Origin: Ailurus styani
Taxonomy: Eukaryota > Chordata > Mammalia > Carnivora > Ailuridae
Direction of reading: 5' to 3'
Assembly: GCA_002007465.1 (NCBI GenBank)
Contig: LNAC01000108.1
Location: 1,927,360-1,991,359, forward strand
DNA: 64,000 nucleotides
Below the pieces are notes generated by a model. It saw only the letters and a program-made list of their open reading frames with translations, ran no database searches and was not told the DNA's origin. A program made the translations under genes and the position numbers. This document shows positions 32,105 to 41,961 of the stretch, one piece after another; position 1 is the stretch's first letter; every line of letters begins with the position of its first letter.

Positions 32105-32440
32105 TTCCTGCTGGAGAGTTCTCTGCCTGTCTCGTCCCTGGATCTCAGCTCAAGTGTCCCATCCTCACAGAGCCCCTCCGTGGCTATCTGATCTAAGATA
32201 ACATCTCTGCCGCTTCTCTTTGTACCCTGCTTTGTTTTTCATTCTAGAATCCTCACCTGACACACCCCATAGCTATTTGTTCATGTGCTTATCATCCTTT
32301 TCCTCAGTAGAATGCGGGCTTCGTGAGGGCAGGGACTTAGTCTTGGTCACTGTTGGGTTATCTATGCCTAGAACAGTGCCTGACACACTGTAGATGCTCA
32401 GTGAAGCAGATTGAATGAACGAATGAGTGAGTGTTCTTTC
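32105..32440 (+). mobile_element. LINE-2 3' end
   Basis: GATCTCAGCTCAAGTGTCCC, AATGCGGGCTTCGTGAGGGC, AACAGTGCCTGACACACTGT and AGATTGAATGAACGAATGAG form a well-preserved LINE-2 terminus just left of the 197-base tandem repeat. Confidence 0.75.
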
Positions 32441-32458
32441 TGGCCATTAAGCACAATT

Positions 32459-33049
32459 TACTTGCTGTGTGACTGTAGACAAGTCCTGTTCCACCTCAGG
32501 ACATGTCCTTTTCTAGTGGGCAGTGGCTGAATATCGGCTCATCCTCCCCCACTGTGTATTGTGCCAAATGAGCCCTGGGCTTCATTGTTCTGTTCCCCAC
32601 CACACTGGAGGGGGTTGGGCCAGGTGTTCTCTATCCAGAGCCAGTTCCAGGCGTCTACTTGCTGTGTGACTGTAGACAAGTCCTGTTCCACCTCAGGACA
32701 TGTCCTTTTCTAGTGGGCAGTGGCTGAATATCGGCTCATCCTCCCCCACTGTGTATTGTGCCAAATGAGCCCTGGGCTTCATTGTTCTGTTCCCCACCAC
32801 ACTGGAGGGGGTTGGGCCAGGTGTTCTCTATCCAGAGCCAGTTCCAGGCGTCTACTTGCTGTGTGACTGTAGACAAGTCCTGTTCCACCTCAGGACATGT
32901 CCTTTTCTAGTGGGCAGTGGCTGAATATCGGCTCATCCTCCCCCACTGTGTATTGTGCCAAATGAGCCCTGGGCTTCATTGTTCTGTTCCCCACCACACT
33001 GGAGGGGGTTGGGCCAGGTGTTCTCTATCCAGAGCCAGTTCCAGGCGTC
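32459..33049. repeat. Perfect 3 x 197-bp tandem repeat
   Basis: Three copies of a 197-base unit starting TACTTGCTGTGTGACTGTAG lie at 32459-32655, 32656-32852 and 32853-33049. I saw no mismatch between copies on reading. The unit starts in a decayed MIR phrase and ends in CAGTTCCAGGCGTC. The length is not a multiple of three and no frame is conserved across copies, so it does not encode a repeat protein. Confidence 0.95.
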
Positions 33050-33064
33050 GGGTCATTATGATCA

Positions 33065-33078
33065 CCACCAGGGGGAGC
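33065..33078 (+). promoter_or_regulatory. CTCF-like motif beside the 197-bp array
   Basis: CCACCAGGGGGAGC is a close match to the CTCF core and lies 16 bases beyond the last tandem copy. It is preceded by ATTATGAT and not within a recognised repeat. Confidence 0.45.
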
Positions 33079-33079
33079 T

Positions 33080-33649
33080 CGATGCTTGGATTCTTGACCA
33101 TGGGCTCTGTGCCCTAGCTCTTCTTTGGGTTGGTAGAAGTCCCTGTGGTTGACTATCAGTTAGGACTTCTGCATGCAGGTGGTGTAAATGCATGTGGGGA
33201 ACAGGAAGGCATTTCTAGGAGCCCTGACTCCAGGGCTCAAGGTGTGGAGTCTCAGCTGTCACTACTCACCTTCCCATGGCTCCCTACCCATTGACAGACA
33301 CCATGAAATGATTCCCTTGTGTCTTCCTGCAGAAGGGAAGTGGGCCCACTAGGATGGAAGCTGTGCAGGGTGCTCAGTGGTTTCTTATATGTCCGGGACC
33401 CCCAAATCAACTGGACAAGTAAACCCTTTGACATCACTGAGCAAGATAATCCTATTATCCTTGGGGTCCATCAAAGAAGCTAGAAACCCGGCAAACCTGT
33501 TCCAGTTCTTTGGCTTCCTATGTGGTTGAGCCCTTCCCTGTCCGTCCTCAGGTCATGGAAGGCCCCTGGCCTACAGATTGTCCCTTAGACTCTGAGGCCT
33601 TAGCAGGGCAATTCCAGGAGGAGTGGGGAGTTGTGTTCTGAGTGGGGAG
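33080..33649. other. No gene seen
   Basis: Unclassified sequence of mixed composition. Short frames only. Confidence 0.4.
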
Positions 33650-33790
33650 GCTCACGTGTATACAAGCTCATTTCATTCTCTCAAGAAGTGGGAATGTTTC
33701 TGCTATTGACCCATAGATGGATGGGGAAACTGAGGCCCAGAGAGTGGGAAGATCAGTTTGAGGTTGCACATCAGCATGTGGTGTGCTTGG
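33650..33790 (-). mobile_element. MIR fragment
   Basis: Antisense MIR: AAGCTCATTTCATTCTCTC, GATGGGGAAACTGAGGCCC and AGGTTGCACATCAGCATG. Confidence 0.6.
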
Positions 33791-33849
33791 TTCTACTGCA
33801 CCTTCTGTTTTGAGTGTGTGTCCAATGCCCCCTTGGGCCATTCCTGTTC

Positions 33850-34235
33850 CAGAAAGTTAGCTCCTTTAGCCGACATAACCTCTGAGCCTTTGCAGTGCTA
33901 TTCCCTCTGCCTGGAATACCTTTCCTGCAGACCTTCATGTGGTTGGTTCCTTCCTGTCATTTGGATGACAGGCCAGATGTCACTGCCTCAGAGAAAACTT
34001 CCCTGACCACACCTGGCCCCTCGCATTTCAGCAGCTGGTTTGATTTTTTCTTGAGCACTTATCACCGTCTGAAATCAGCCAATTTCCTGGTTTATGTTTT
34101 ATGCTCCATCTCCCCCATCAGAATGAAATTGCCCCAAGGCAGGGACCTTGCCTGCCTTGCTCCCTGATGGGCCACGTCTCACACGTGGCACACAGTAAGA
34201 GATCCCCATGGGTATTACTGAACGAGTGAATGAGG
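33850..34235 (+). mobile_element. LINE-2 3' region
   Basis: CTATTCCCTCTGCCTGGAAT, ACTTCCCTGACCACACCTGG, CCCCAAGGCAGGGACCTTG and GAACGAGTGAATGAGG follow the LINE-2 3' end. Confidence 0.72.
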
Positions 34236-34378
34236 AGGATGGAGAGCCACCTGTCACTGTGCAGGTCTCTAGACAATAGGGCAGAGTCACACTGACCCTT
34301 CCCTGGAGGGCCCAGGCTCTGGGGTGCTCTGTGGCTGATGTGCCCATTCCTCTCTGGGCTTCTGACTCCTTTATCCTC

Positions 34379-34555
34379 GGGCCGTCTGGGTGGCTCAGTT
34401 GGTTAAGTGGCCAACTCTTGATTTTGGCTCAGGTCATGATTTCAGGGTTCTGGGATCGAGCCCCGAGTTGGGATCTGTGCTCAGCAGGAGTCTCCTTGAG
34501 GATTTCCTCTCTTCCTCCGCCTCTGCCCCTCCCCCAGCTCCTGCATGCATGCAGA
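34379..34555 (+). mobile_element. Can-SINE, old, tail-less
   Basis: CCGTCTGGGTGGCTCAGTTG head, TGATTTCAGGGTTCTGGGAT and GTGCTCAGCAGGAGTCTCC. The A-rich AAATAAATAAAATCTT end is missing; the copy stops at CCTCCCCCAGCTCCTGCATG. Confidence 0.82.
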
Positions 34556-34559
34556 GGGG

Positions 34560-34829
34560 AGCCCAGGGACTGCACAGGTACTCCATGCCTCTGCTTTTCC
34601 AAACTCACCCTAAGTGGGTGGATGCGGTTTCTGACCTTGGTGACTGCCCTGTGTGAGAGCATAAGTTCCCGGTTAGAGGACCCGTCTGGTCCGTAGGCTG
34701 CGGAGGGCACCCCCGTCACTGTGTGCGAGTGCTAGGTGTTCCCGAGATCCCTCCCAGAGCCGTGCGGGCCTGCTTGCCGGATAGCCTGATGTCTGGGCAC
34801 AGAACGCACAAGGCAGTGGGAGGTGAGTC
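34560..34829. other. No gene seen
   Basis: Nothing recognisable between the SINE remnant and the MIR fragment that follows. Confidence 0.35.
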
Positions 34830-34925
34830 CTGCTTTGGACCCAGAAGACCTGAGTTAGAATCGTGGCTCAGTCACGGCCATGCTGTGCTACCCTGAGCAA
34901 GTGACTTTCTCTCTTTGAGCTGAGA
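34830..34925 (+). mobile_element. MIR 5' fragment
   Basis: AGACCTGAGTTAGAATCGTG, GCTCAGTCACGGCCATGCTG and GAGCAAGTGACTTTCTCTCT. Confidence 0.65.
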
Positions 34926-34974
34926 AGAAATGAGCTCTGCTTTCTGGGCCTGGCTCTGGAACTCAGTCATCCAG

Positions 34975-35255
34975 GCCCAGCCTTGTCTGACCTGGGTTCC
35001 TAGCCACCTTTCAATGCCCAGCCTAAAGGGCACCTCCTCTGGGCAGTCACTGCACCCCCACCTGGGGGGGTCAGGCTCTTCTTCCCCTGGATGTAGTCTG
35101 TTCTGCCTACGACTTTAGCATGATGGCACTGTCTGTTTAGATGTCTGCTTCCCCTCCCACTAGACTGAGCCCCTTTTGGGCAGGCCTGAGACTTCGTTCA
35201 TGTCTGCATCCATCATAGCCAGCGTGGGGATGGGCACACAGTACACATGGTGGGG
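34975..35255 (+). mobile_element. LINE-2 3' region
   Basis: TTTCAATGCCCAGCCTAAAG, GGCACCTCCTCTGGGCAGTC, TAGACTGAGCCCCTTTTGGG and GGGCACACAGTACACATGGT in LINE-2 order. Confidence 0.62.
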
Positions 35256-35424
35256 ATACATGGGAGTTGGGTGGCCGAGCCTGGGTTGACTTCTATTCTC
35301 AAGGGTATCATCTCTGGGACAAACTTGCCATCCACATCACCCTGTCCTGAACTCATCCAGCACTCCCGGCCCTTCTGCCTCCTCAGGGGGGCTTACCCAG
35401 AGTGGGACAACTTCAGCGGCAGCC

Positions 35425-35612
35425 CCTTACTTACCGTGTGCTGGCCATGCTGCTGGACCCTCCCCCGGGTTATCTTATTGAATCCTCACAGACATACCGT
35501 GATACTATTTTATGCCCACTTTAGACATGAGCACACCGAGGCTCAGAGAAGTCCAGTGACTTGCCTGAGGTCACGCAGCTCATAAGGGGCAAAACTAGAG
35601 GCGTGCCAGTCA
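35425..35612 (-). mobile_element. MIR element
   Basis: Antisense MIR: ATCTTATTGAATCCTCACAG, GAGGCTCAGAGAAGTCCAGT and GACTTGCCTGAGGTCACGCA. Confidence 0.78.
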
Positions 35613-35854
35613 GTTTAACAACTAGCTCTCAAAACAAAATAAAAAAGCCTACACTTGAGGTGCTGGTCACTCTCTGTGGGGCACATTCTCCCATAGAATT
35701 TCAAGCTACCAAGATGGGCTTGCCGAACTTGAGGTTGGGAAGAGATGGTCACGATCAGCTTTTGGGTGCGGGTACGAGCCAGCTTCAGCACGTGGTGGCA
35801 CAAAGCTGAGATTCAAACCCAGGCCTGTTCGGTGCTGACCAATCAGCGTTCTAG

Positions 35855-36150
35855 ATTCCCAAGATCTGGTATTAAGTGAAAAAAGGCAAGGTACGTAGGT
35901 GTGCATATCAAAGGGAAAAGAGAGTATATGTATGTACAAAAGCATATACATGTATGTATCTATTTGCTTGTGTGTGTGCATCTTGAAGGATTTGCTAGAA
36001 ACTGATAACACCACTGTTTTTTCCAGGGAGGAGAACTGTAAGAGAGGCTGGGATACAGGGCAGGAGAGAGGTTTACTCTGGGTGTCCTTTCTACTCTTTG
36101 AATTTTGAACCATGTGAGTCCATTAACTATTTAAAAAAGAAAGAATAAAC
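35855..36150 (+). mobile_element. LINE-1 3' terminus
   Basis: TGGTATTAAGTGAAAAAAGG, CTAGAAACTGATAACACCAC, CTTTGAATTTTGAACCATGT and AGTCCATTAACTATTTAAAA match the end of the LINE-1 3' UTR. A TATGTATGTA-rich run is inside (35925-35965). Confidence 0.78.
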
Positions 36151-36329
36151 AGACAACAAATCCCAACAATGAACCGACCGCAGATGGACGCGAGGCTTGG
36201 TGTTCTTTGCAGCTGGGCCCAGAGCTGGGCAGGGTGTGCTGTATGGCTTGGCTGGTGTTTTGGCGGCCCCCCAGCCCAGGCGGAGGGGGACCGAGATGGA
36301 GGCTCCCATCTTCCCACACGTGAGGAATA

Positions 36330-36575
36330 GGTGCACTTACTTTAATTCTCATCCATGCGGTTTGGTCACTGAGACTTTGGCACTGCACTCTAAACTCAAT
36401 TAGAAATTTAACAAACCTTATAAATCCTCCCCAGCCTGAGCCCTGTAAATCTCCAGAGCGGGGCCTGCTTAGCACTTATCCATCTCTGGCTTAATGACCT
36501 CCCCAGCCCAGCCTGAGAGTGATTCAGGGCCAGTGACAGGTCTAATTAGTGAGCACAAACTGCAGCCACTGCCAG
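36330..36575. promoter_or_regulatory. Candidate conserved non-coding element F
   Basis: TTACTTTAATTCTCATCC, ACTCAATTAGAAATTTAACA, GGCTTAATGACC, CTAATTAGTGAGCACAAACT plus a GTAAATC core. A 245-base island between GC-rich flanks with no repeat similarity. Confidence 0.42.
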
Positions 36576-36579
36576 GCGA

Positions 36580-37080
36580 GGGGAGGAGGCGGAGGGGGCC
36601 TGGTCCCTGCCCGGGGGCGTTGGGGAAGTGAGTCCTGACCCTTGTCCAGTCCAGACCTCGGGGCTCTGGCACACAGGAGGAGGGGCAGGGAATGGGGGCA
36701 AGGGCCTGATGGACTTCCCTAGTTAGTGTCGCCCTGCCGGTGGTGTGTCTTCTTGGGGAAGGCCGTTGGAGGCATGCCGCTGGTACTGGTATCGCGTTAA
36801 TGGCCATGTGGGGCCCAAGCAGTCTCCTAGCAAGGCAACAAGTTCGTGGGTGGATTTGAGGTTGTGTTGACAGCCAGTCAGCAGCAACGTGGGCGAGTTT
36901 TGAGGGTGGATTCTGATCTTCCCATGCCTGCGGGAATTGTATTCCAGAGCAACATGTGTGAAATCACAGGGGGTCCACATAGCTCCATTTTTAAGGGTGA
37001 AGGGTCCAGGCTTAGTGAGAAGCATTTTCCAAACGCGCTATCCTCATGAGGTAGTGAGTTCCCTGTCTGTGGCGAGATAG
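36580..37080. other. No gene seen
   Basis: GC-rich sequence leading up to the processed pseudogene; no repeat or exon recognised. Confidence 0.35.
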
Positions 37081-37099
37081 CCCAGGATCCTCTACTATT

Positions 37100-37563
37100 T
37101 TTTTTTTTAAGAATTCAGTTTTTTATTGACTCGTTTACAGCAGAGGTGTGGTCAGAAAGACCAAAGTCCTTATCAACATCAGACTCCTCTGATTCTTCTG
37201 TATTTGCTTCTACTTCCTTCTCCTCAGCGGGGGCAGCCCTGGTGGAGGGAGTGGGACCTTCTGCGGGTGCAGCACCGGCTGCTGGGGCAGCCGCCCCGGC
37301 CCCTAGAGATGAGGCTCCCAATGTTGACATTGGCCAGGGTCTTTGCAAAAACATTGACACCCCCTGCTCCCATGAGGGCATCGATCTTCTCCTCTGCGAC
37401 CGTCCCCTCATCGTTGTGGGGGATGTAGATGCAGGCCAGGTCCAAGATGGTGGCCATGGTGCGGGTGAGCGCTGAGCCGGCAGAGGAAGTGAGGGCCTCA
37501 CCCCAACGCGGCCTTAGCTTTCTGGGAAGGATGGAGCACCTGAGCGGCAACTGAGGAAAGGGC
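37100..37563 (-). pseudogene. RPLP1: Processed pseudogene of ribosomal protein P1
   Basis: The parent gene encodes the acidic stalk protein P1 of the 60S subunit, which with P2 and P0 recruits translation factors. Here the minus strand reads, from 37457, a degenerate N-terminus with LACIY, EKIDALMGAGGVNV and FAKTLANVNIGSLI. In another frame it then reads APAAGAAPAEGPTP and EEKEVEANTEESEESDVDKD ending in FGLSD. About 21 bases (the EPFWPGL segment of the family) are missing near 37353, a frame change lies near 37300, and the normal stop after FGLFD is lost. There are no introns. Upstream the 5' UTR is present back to the CTTTCCTCAG TOP start (37552-37563); downstream a CAATAAAAAACTG polyadenylation region ends in an A tail (T run 37100-37109). 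AGGATCCTCTACTATT (37084) and AGCATCCTCGACTATT (37565) are the target-site duplication. A full-length LINE-1-mediated retrocopy, now dead. The parent gene is elsewhere. Confidence 0.93.
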
Positions 37564-37574
37564 CAGCATCCTCG

Positions 37575-37742
37575 ACTATTAACGGAACCCCAGCTGTGTG
37601 TCAGGCCTTTCACCCATCAGACGATGTGATCTTCAGGTCCCATTTGACAGATGAGGAAACTGATGTTCAGGGAGGTTCAGGGTTGTACCAGGTCATTCAG
37701 AACCAGGATAGGAATGCTGGTCTGTGTGGCTTCAGAACCCAG
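37575..37742 (-). mobile_element. MIR element
   Basis: Antisense MIR: TCCCATTTGACAGATGAGGA, GTTGTACCAGGTCATTCAGA and GCTTCAGAACCCAGGGCT. The RPLP1 retrocopy inserted at its left edge. Confidence 0.7.
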
Positions 37743-37744
37743 GG

Positions 37745-38244
37745 CTCCCCCTCCATGCTTCTCCCCGTCCCGGCAGAAGATGTGCCCTTCTGGCTGCTCT
37801 TTCCCTAAGAGGACGCTCATGATGATTCTGGGCACAACATGATTCCAGGCCCCAGAGCCTGGAACCACAATCTCCTTGCAACATGGGCTGCCTTTGATGG
37901 GCTGTTCCACCATGTTCAGTGCCCAGGTTGGAAGACGTGGATCCTTTCTCTGCAATCTTTCCTTCCTCTCTTGCTCTCATTCTCAGGCCTCGTTTTCCTG
38001 TCTTCTCCCAGCCTCTTTCTGGCCTCTCTCTGGCCCTGGTCCCAACTCCCACTGAGTTATTTGCTGGGAAGTTGGGGGTGGGCTAGGTCCGAGTTCTCTC
38101 CTTCTACCGGTCACCTCTGGTGCCCGGATGCAGGAGGCAGTGCGGACACCGCTGCCCGGGGAGATGGATGCCCGCTCTGCCCCCCACTGGCCCCTCTGAC
38201 CCCCTTCCTGTCCCTGACCCCGGAGCAGTCACCAGGAGGAGGCC
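37745..38244. other. No gene seen
   Basis: GC-rich with a pyrimidine-rich middle; no repeat recognised. Confidence 0.35.
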
Positions 38245-38438
38245 TGGGTAATTGGTTCCATCTGAGACTCATTCTCAGTGGCGCAAAAGGGAAAGTTATA
38301 AATATTTTTATCTATAACTCACGACGAATAAAAATTTAATTACACTGAAAAATTTAAATTTCATAAGAAATAAATATTAATCCTGGAGAGTGACTTTTGT
38401 GGGAAGTTAACTTTCAAATGTCGTCAATTTGCAGGTGC
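38245..38438. promoter_or_regulatory. Candidate conserved non-coding element G
   Basis: The most AT-rich island in the right half: GGGTAATTGG, GTTATAAATATTTTTATC, TAAAAATTTAATTACACTG, AAATTTAAATTTCATAAG, AATATTAATCC and GAAGTTAACTTTC. The flanks on both sides are strongly GC-rich, and no repeat family matches. The motifs suit MEF2, POU or homeodomain factors; inference only. Confidence 0.48.
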
Positions 38439-38439
38439 C

Positions 38440-39014
38440 CGGGGTCTGGGAGGGAGGGGGAAGCCCCCAGTTCTGGCTCCTGGTTTGGGGTGGGAGTCTC
38501 CCCTCCTGAGACTGAGGGTTCAAAGACTCCGATCTCCGCCCCAGGAAGAGGCCCTCCTCAGCTCCCTCCCTCTCTTCAGTGATAATTGCTTACCTACCCC
38601 AGCCAGACATCTTTCTAGAAGCCGTGGGAACTGCAGGGAAGGACATGGATGTTGTTCTTGACCGCGTGGGCCATCCTGTCATGTGGAGGCAGACATTCAA
38701 TGAATAATCACCAACACTACTGCCGGGTTAGTACCCTCTGCTGGGCACAAATCCCTGCTTGGTTTTATTTTATTATTATTATTTTACTTTTGAAAAATCT
38801 GACACACACACAGAACACATGAGCACGCAGCCCGGTGAGTGAGGACAGTGCACAGGAAGGCTCCCCGGACCAGGTCAGGGAAAGCTAGCGCTGGCTCCCA
38901 CGTGAGACCTCTGGGGAAGGGGCAGGCCCTGCCTTGAGGACCTTCAAAGACTGCTTGATGGGTGATTTTTGCTGCCTGACCAAGGAGAGAGCAATCTGGG
39001 GGTAGGGTGGTCTA
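38440..39014. other. No gene seen
   Basis: A TTTTATTTTATTATTATTAT run at 38763-38785 could be a residual retroposon tail without a recognisable body. Confidence 0.35.
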
Positions 39015-39220
39015 ATATTTGTAACAACATCTCAATACATACTGGAGGTTTATCATATGCCAGGCCCGATTCTAAGCCCTTGATGGGTATTAGCTCCTTG
39101 GACCCTGACAAAACCCTACAGTGAAGAAACAGAAACACAGAGAGGTTAATGAACAAGTCCCAAGTCACGTAATTGGTGGAAGGCATCGCCGGGTGACACT
39201 TGAGTCCCCTGGCTTAGCGG
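39015..39220 (-). mobile_element. MIR element
   Basis: Antisense MIR: ATCATATGCCAGGCCCGATT, GGGTATTAGCTCCTTGGACC, GAAACACAGAGAGGTTAATG and CCCAAGTCACGTAATTGGTG. Confidence 0.75.
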
Positions 39221-39249
39221 CTTCTCTGAGTTTCTCTGAGGTGGGACAG

Positions 39250-39425
39250 CCCAGGTCTTGGCTACAAGTGCCTGGGTTCTGGTGCCCTCTGGAACCTCTG
39301 CAAACCCTCTGATGTTTTACAGCTGCTGTGTGGCCTCAGCCAAGTCTCTCAACCTCTCTGAGCTTCAGGTTCCTCTTCTGAGAAATAAGGATTAAAAATC
39401 CCCACAGAGATAATGCTAGTGCTAA
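39250..39425 (+). mobile_element. MIR element
   Basis: CAGCTGCTGTGTGGCCTCAG, CTCAACCTCTCTGAGCTTCA and CTTCTGAGAAATAAGGATTA. Confidence 0.72.
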
Positions 39426-39729
39426 CCAGCAGCCACTCTGGCCCGTGGACTGATGGGGGGTCCACAAGCCACCTCCTTGGAAGGCAGGCTTTGTTGCTCT
39501 TCCGTTCGGATGTGAGGACATTAACATCTCAGGAGGAGCCTGAGGAAGGCGAGGTGGTTAGAGGTGCTGCCTGTGGGGATTAGAGGGTGGTGGTTGGGTG
39601 CTGCTCGGGGCCTGGGTCTGAGGCCAGGATTTGGGACCCGTTCCAGAGGGGCTCTGACGTGAGCAAAGGTGAGCAGGTCCAGCTGTGCATGCCATGTTGG
39701 GAGAAGGGGAAAGCAGGGTTCTGAGTTGC

Positions 39730-39800
39730 CCGCCTCAGCTGCTTCCCCATTTCACAGATGCTAAAACTGAGGCCATCCTGGGCTGGACTACAGAGCCTGG
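39730..39800 (-). mobile_element. MIR core fragment
   Basis: TTCCCCATTTCACAGATGCT and AAAACTGAGGCC only; short. Confidence 0.45.
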
Positions 39801-40259
39801 GTCTGGATCTGGGCTGTAGTAGGTGGAGGAGGGGAGCAGTGGGGGTAGGAACTCGGACTTGAGCCTGGCCAGCAAAGTCCTTGGCTCTTGAGCCTGAGAC
39901 TGAGGCTGAAGGGGGTGGCTGGGCCCAAGCGCCAGCGTGGGACAGTGCAGTCGTGTCCCGAGGGCCTCGTCCTGCAGGTGGCAGTGATGCGCGGGCTGGA
40001 ACCGCCACGGCTTCCATGTGGCGAGGAGAACCCAGAGGACCCTGGGGCCCAGAGTCTAATTTCCCCTGGTATGACACTCCAGGGAGGTGGGTGACAGAGA
40101 CCTACAATTCTCCAGGGACTAAATGGACCAGGTCCTCTTCAGTATTGGAAATACTCCGAATCCTGATTTGGCTGGTCCAGCACCTGAATGGGGCTACTTC
40201 AAGGGGTAGGTGGGAAATCTGCCTTTTGTGGCCAAAACTCAGGAGTGCTTCTCCCTCTC
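39801..40259. other. No gene seen
   Basis: A long plus frame (39881-40486) has no recognisable domain, and antisense frames overlap it. Confidence 0.4.
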
Positions 40260-40350
40260 CCCCAGGCTCACACATCCAGACCCGGACCTGTGTGCAGGCA
40301 TGCACGTGCACAGACACGCGTGCACGCAGACGCTGTACGCAGGTGCCCAC
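40260..40350. repeat. Degenerate CA/ACGC-rich tract
   Basis: ACACATCCAGACCCGG, CATGCACGTGCACAGACACG and TGCACGCAGACGC; a decayed CA repeat with inserted CpGs. Confidence 0.5.
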
Positions 40351-40414
40351 GCAGCCAGAGAGCGGTTCTCCAGCACCTGTGCGGCCCCGAGTCCACCCTC
40401 CCAGCAGCGCTCCG

Positions 40415-40625
40415 CTGATGGAATGCTGTAATATTTTTCTATTAAATGTTGCATTTGTTGTGCCTTTTAGTAGCTCCCCTCATTAAAAATGATATTATCC
40501 CCATAAATAAGCCGGCTCCTGAGAAGAGTGCCCGACTCCATTTCTCTTCCTAATTGAGACACTTAGCTTTGATCTGCTCGTCGGCACGTACTGAGCGGAT
40601 TAATTTTCAATTAATGCTCCTGGGC
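40415..40625. promoter_or_regulatory. Candidate conserved non-coding element H
   Basis: CTGTAATATTTTTCTATTAA, GCATTTGTTGTGCC, CATTAAAAATGATATTATCC, CCATAAATAAGCC, CCTAATTGAGAC and GCGGATTAATTTTCAATTAATGC. The last is a compact paired TAAT arrangement. It begins abruptly after the CA-rich tract and ends at GGGCAGGCAG. Confidence 0.48.
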
Positions 40626-40821
40626 AGGCAGCGGCAGGCAGTGTGGGCTCGCAGCCCAGTGGCTTGGGAGCAGGGGCAGGTGGGGCCCCGGGGGGCCCAA
40701 AGAGGGTGGCTGCAGGAAAGAGAGCACTGGGGATGGCCTGGAGCTTTGTGGTTTTGTCCTTCGTGGTAGAGTGGACCCTGGGGGGACCTCTCCTGGGGGA
40801 AGCACCCTCCTCCCATTCCAG

Positions 40822-40918
40822 GCATTATGGACTCAAAGTTTGTGTCCCGCCCACCCCCCAAATTCCCATGTTGAAACCCTAACTCTCCATGTGATGGCAT
40901 TTGGAGGTGGGTCCTGCT
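40822..40918 (+). mobile_element. MLT1-type LTR, 5' fragment
   Basis: TTATGGACTCAAAGTTTGTG, ATTCCCATGTTGAAACCCTA and GTGATGGCATTTGGAGGTGG follow the first 100 bases of MaLR LTRs; the rest is missing. Confidence 0.7.
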
Positions 40919-40984
40919 CATCCTCAGGGACTCACCCCTGGTCCTCAACCTTCTGGGCAAATGCTGGGAAGGTGGTAGAGCTCT

Positions 40985-41125
40985 AAGTGGGCACACAGGC
41001 CTGCCGACCTGGGTTCAAATCCCGGTTCTTCTGGTTAGCTTGTGATCAAGTTATTCCATCTCCCCAGGCCTCAGTTTCCTCTGGAAACTAGGACAATGAT
41101 AAGAGTATGGATTTCATAGGGTTGT
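40985..41125 (+). mobile_element. MIR element, interrupted by SINE
   Basis: CGACCTGGGTTCAAATCCCG, TGTGATCAAGTTATTCCATC, CCTCAGTTTCCTCTGG and ATAGGGTTGTTT. It resumes after the SINE with ATAGGGGTTGTTAACAAAC at 41336. Confidence 0.8.
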
Positions 41126-41332
41126 TTGTTTATTTTTTTTAGATATTTATTTATTTATTTGACAGAGAGAGAGAGAAAGATCACAAGTAGGCAGAGAGGC
41201 AGGCAGAGAGAGAGGAGGAAACAGGTTCCTTGCTGAGCAGGGAGCCCAATGCGGGGCTCGATCCCAGGACCCTGAGATCATGACCTGAGCCGAAGGCAGA
41301 GGCTTTAACCCACTGAGCCACCCAGGCGCTCC
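41126..41332 (-). mobile_element. Can-SINE, young mustelid-type, in MIR
   Basis: ATCACAAGTAGGCAGAGAGG body and GAGCCACCCAGGCGCTCC head complement. The flanks TTCATAGGGTTGTT (41113) and TTCATAGGGGTTGTT (41333) are the duplication. Confidence 0.94.
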
Positions 41333-41420
41333 TTCATAGGGGTTGTTAACAAACAAAATTCAATGGAGTACATTGGAAGACGTCATGGGCTTTGTTAAGC
41401 GATTCACAAATCAGGCAGCA

Positions 41421-41769
41421 TCCCGTCTAGCAAGAAGAGGGGAACTTGGAGGAGTTGTACAGAATGGGAAGTTTTTATAGGAAAGAGAGTGGGGCAAGAA
41501 AATTATTAGCAAAAGGAAAGAAAGGATTCTTTCAGGCAAGGTCACTGGCCCTGTGGTGGAAACAGGGTGGGGGGGGCGGTCTCATTTGGTGGGTTACTTC
41601 ATCTTTGGGGGATGGAGAGGGCCCAGGTGACAGGTCACCCCCTTGGTGCTGATCACAAAATTCCCAACTGACTGGTTGAGACTTAAATTTCTGGGGGATG
41701 TTGACCCTGCAATTTGGTGTTAGGTATTAAGCCCCAGGTTGGATGATTTGGCCTCAGTGATGCCATTTT
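41421..41769. other. No gene seen
   Basis: Purine-rich, with a GGTGGGGGGGGCGG run near 41567-41579. Nothing supported. Confidence 0.35.
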
Positions 41770-41785
41770 AAGCCTGTGGTTTTCT

Positions 41786-41920
41786 TTTTCTTTCTTTCTT
41801 TCTTTTTTTTTTTAAAGAGTTTATTTTTAAGCAATCTCTATGACCAACGTGGGCTTCGAACTCACAACCCCGAGATCAAGAGTTGTATGCTTTTCTGACT
41901 GATCCAGCCGCAGGCACCCC
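41786..41920 (-). mobile_element. Can-SINE, ancient short-body subtype
   Basis: GGGCTTCGAACTCACAACCC, GAGATCAAGAGTTGTATGC and CAGCCGCAGGCACCCC. The flank AAGCCTGTGGTTTTCT is repeated exactly at 41770 and 41921, surprisingly intact for this old subtype. A (TTTC)n tail is at the left. Confidence 0.88.
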
Positions 41921-41961
41921 AAGCCTGTGGTTTTCTTCTTAAAAGGGTGTTGTGCCAATTA

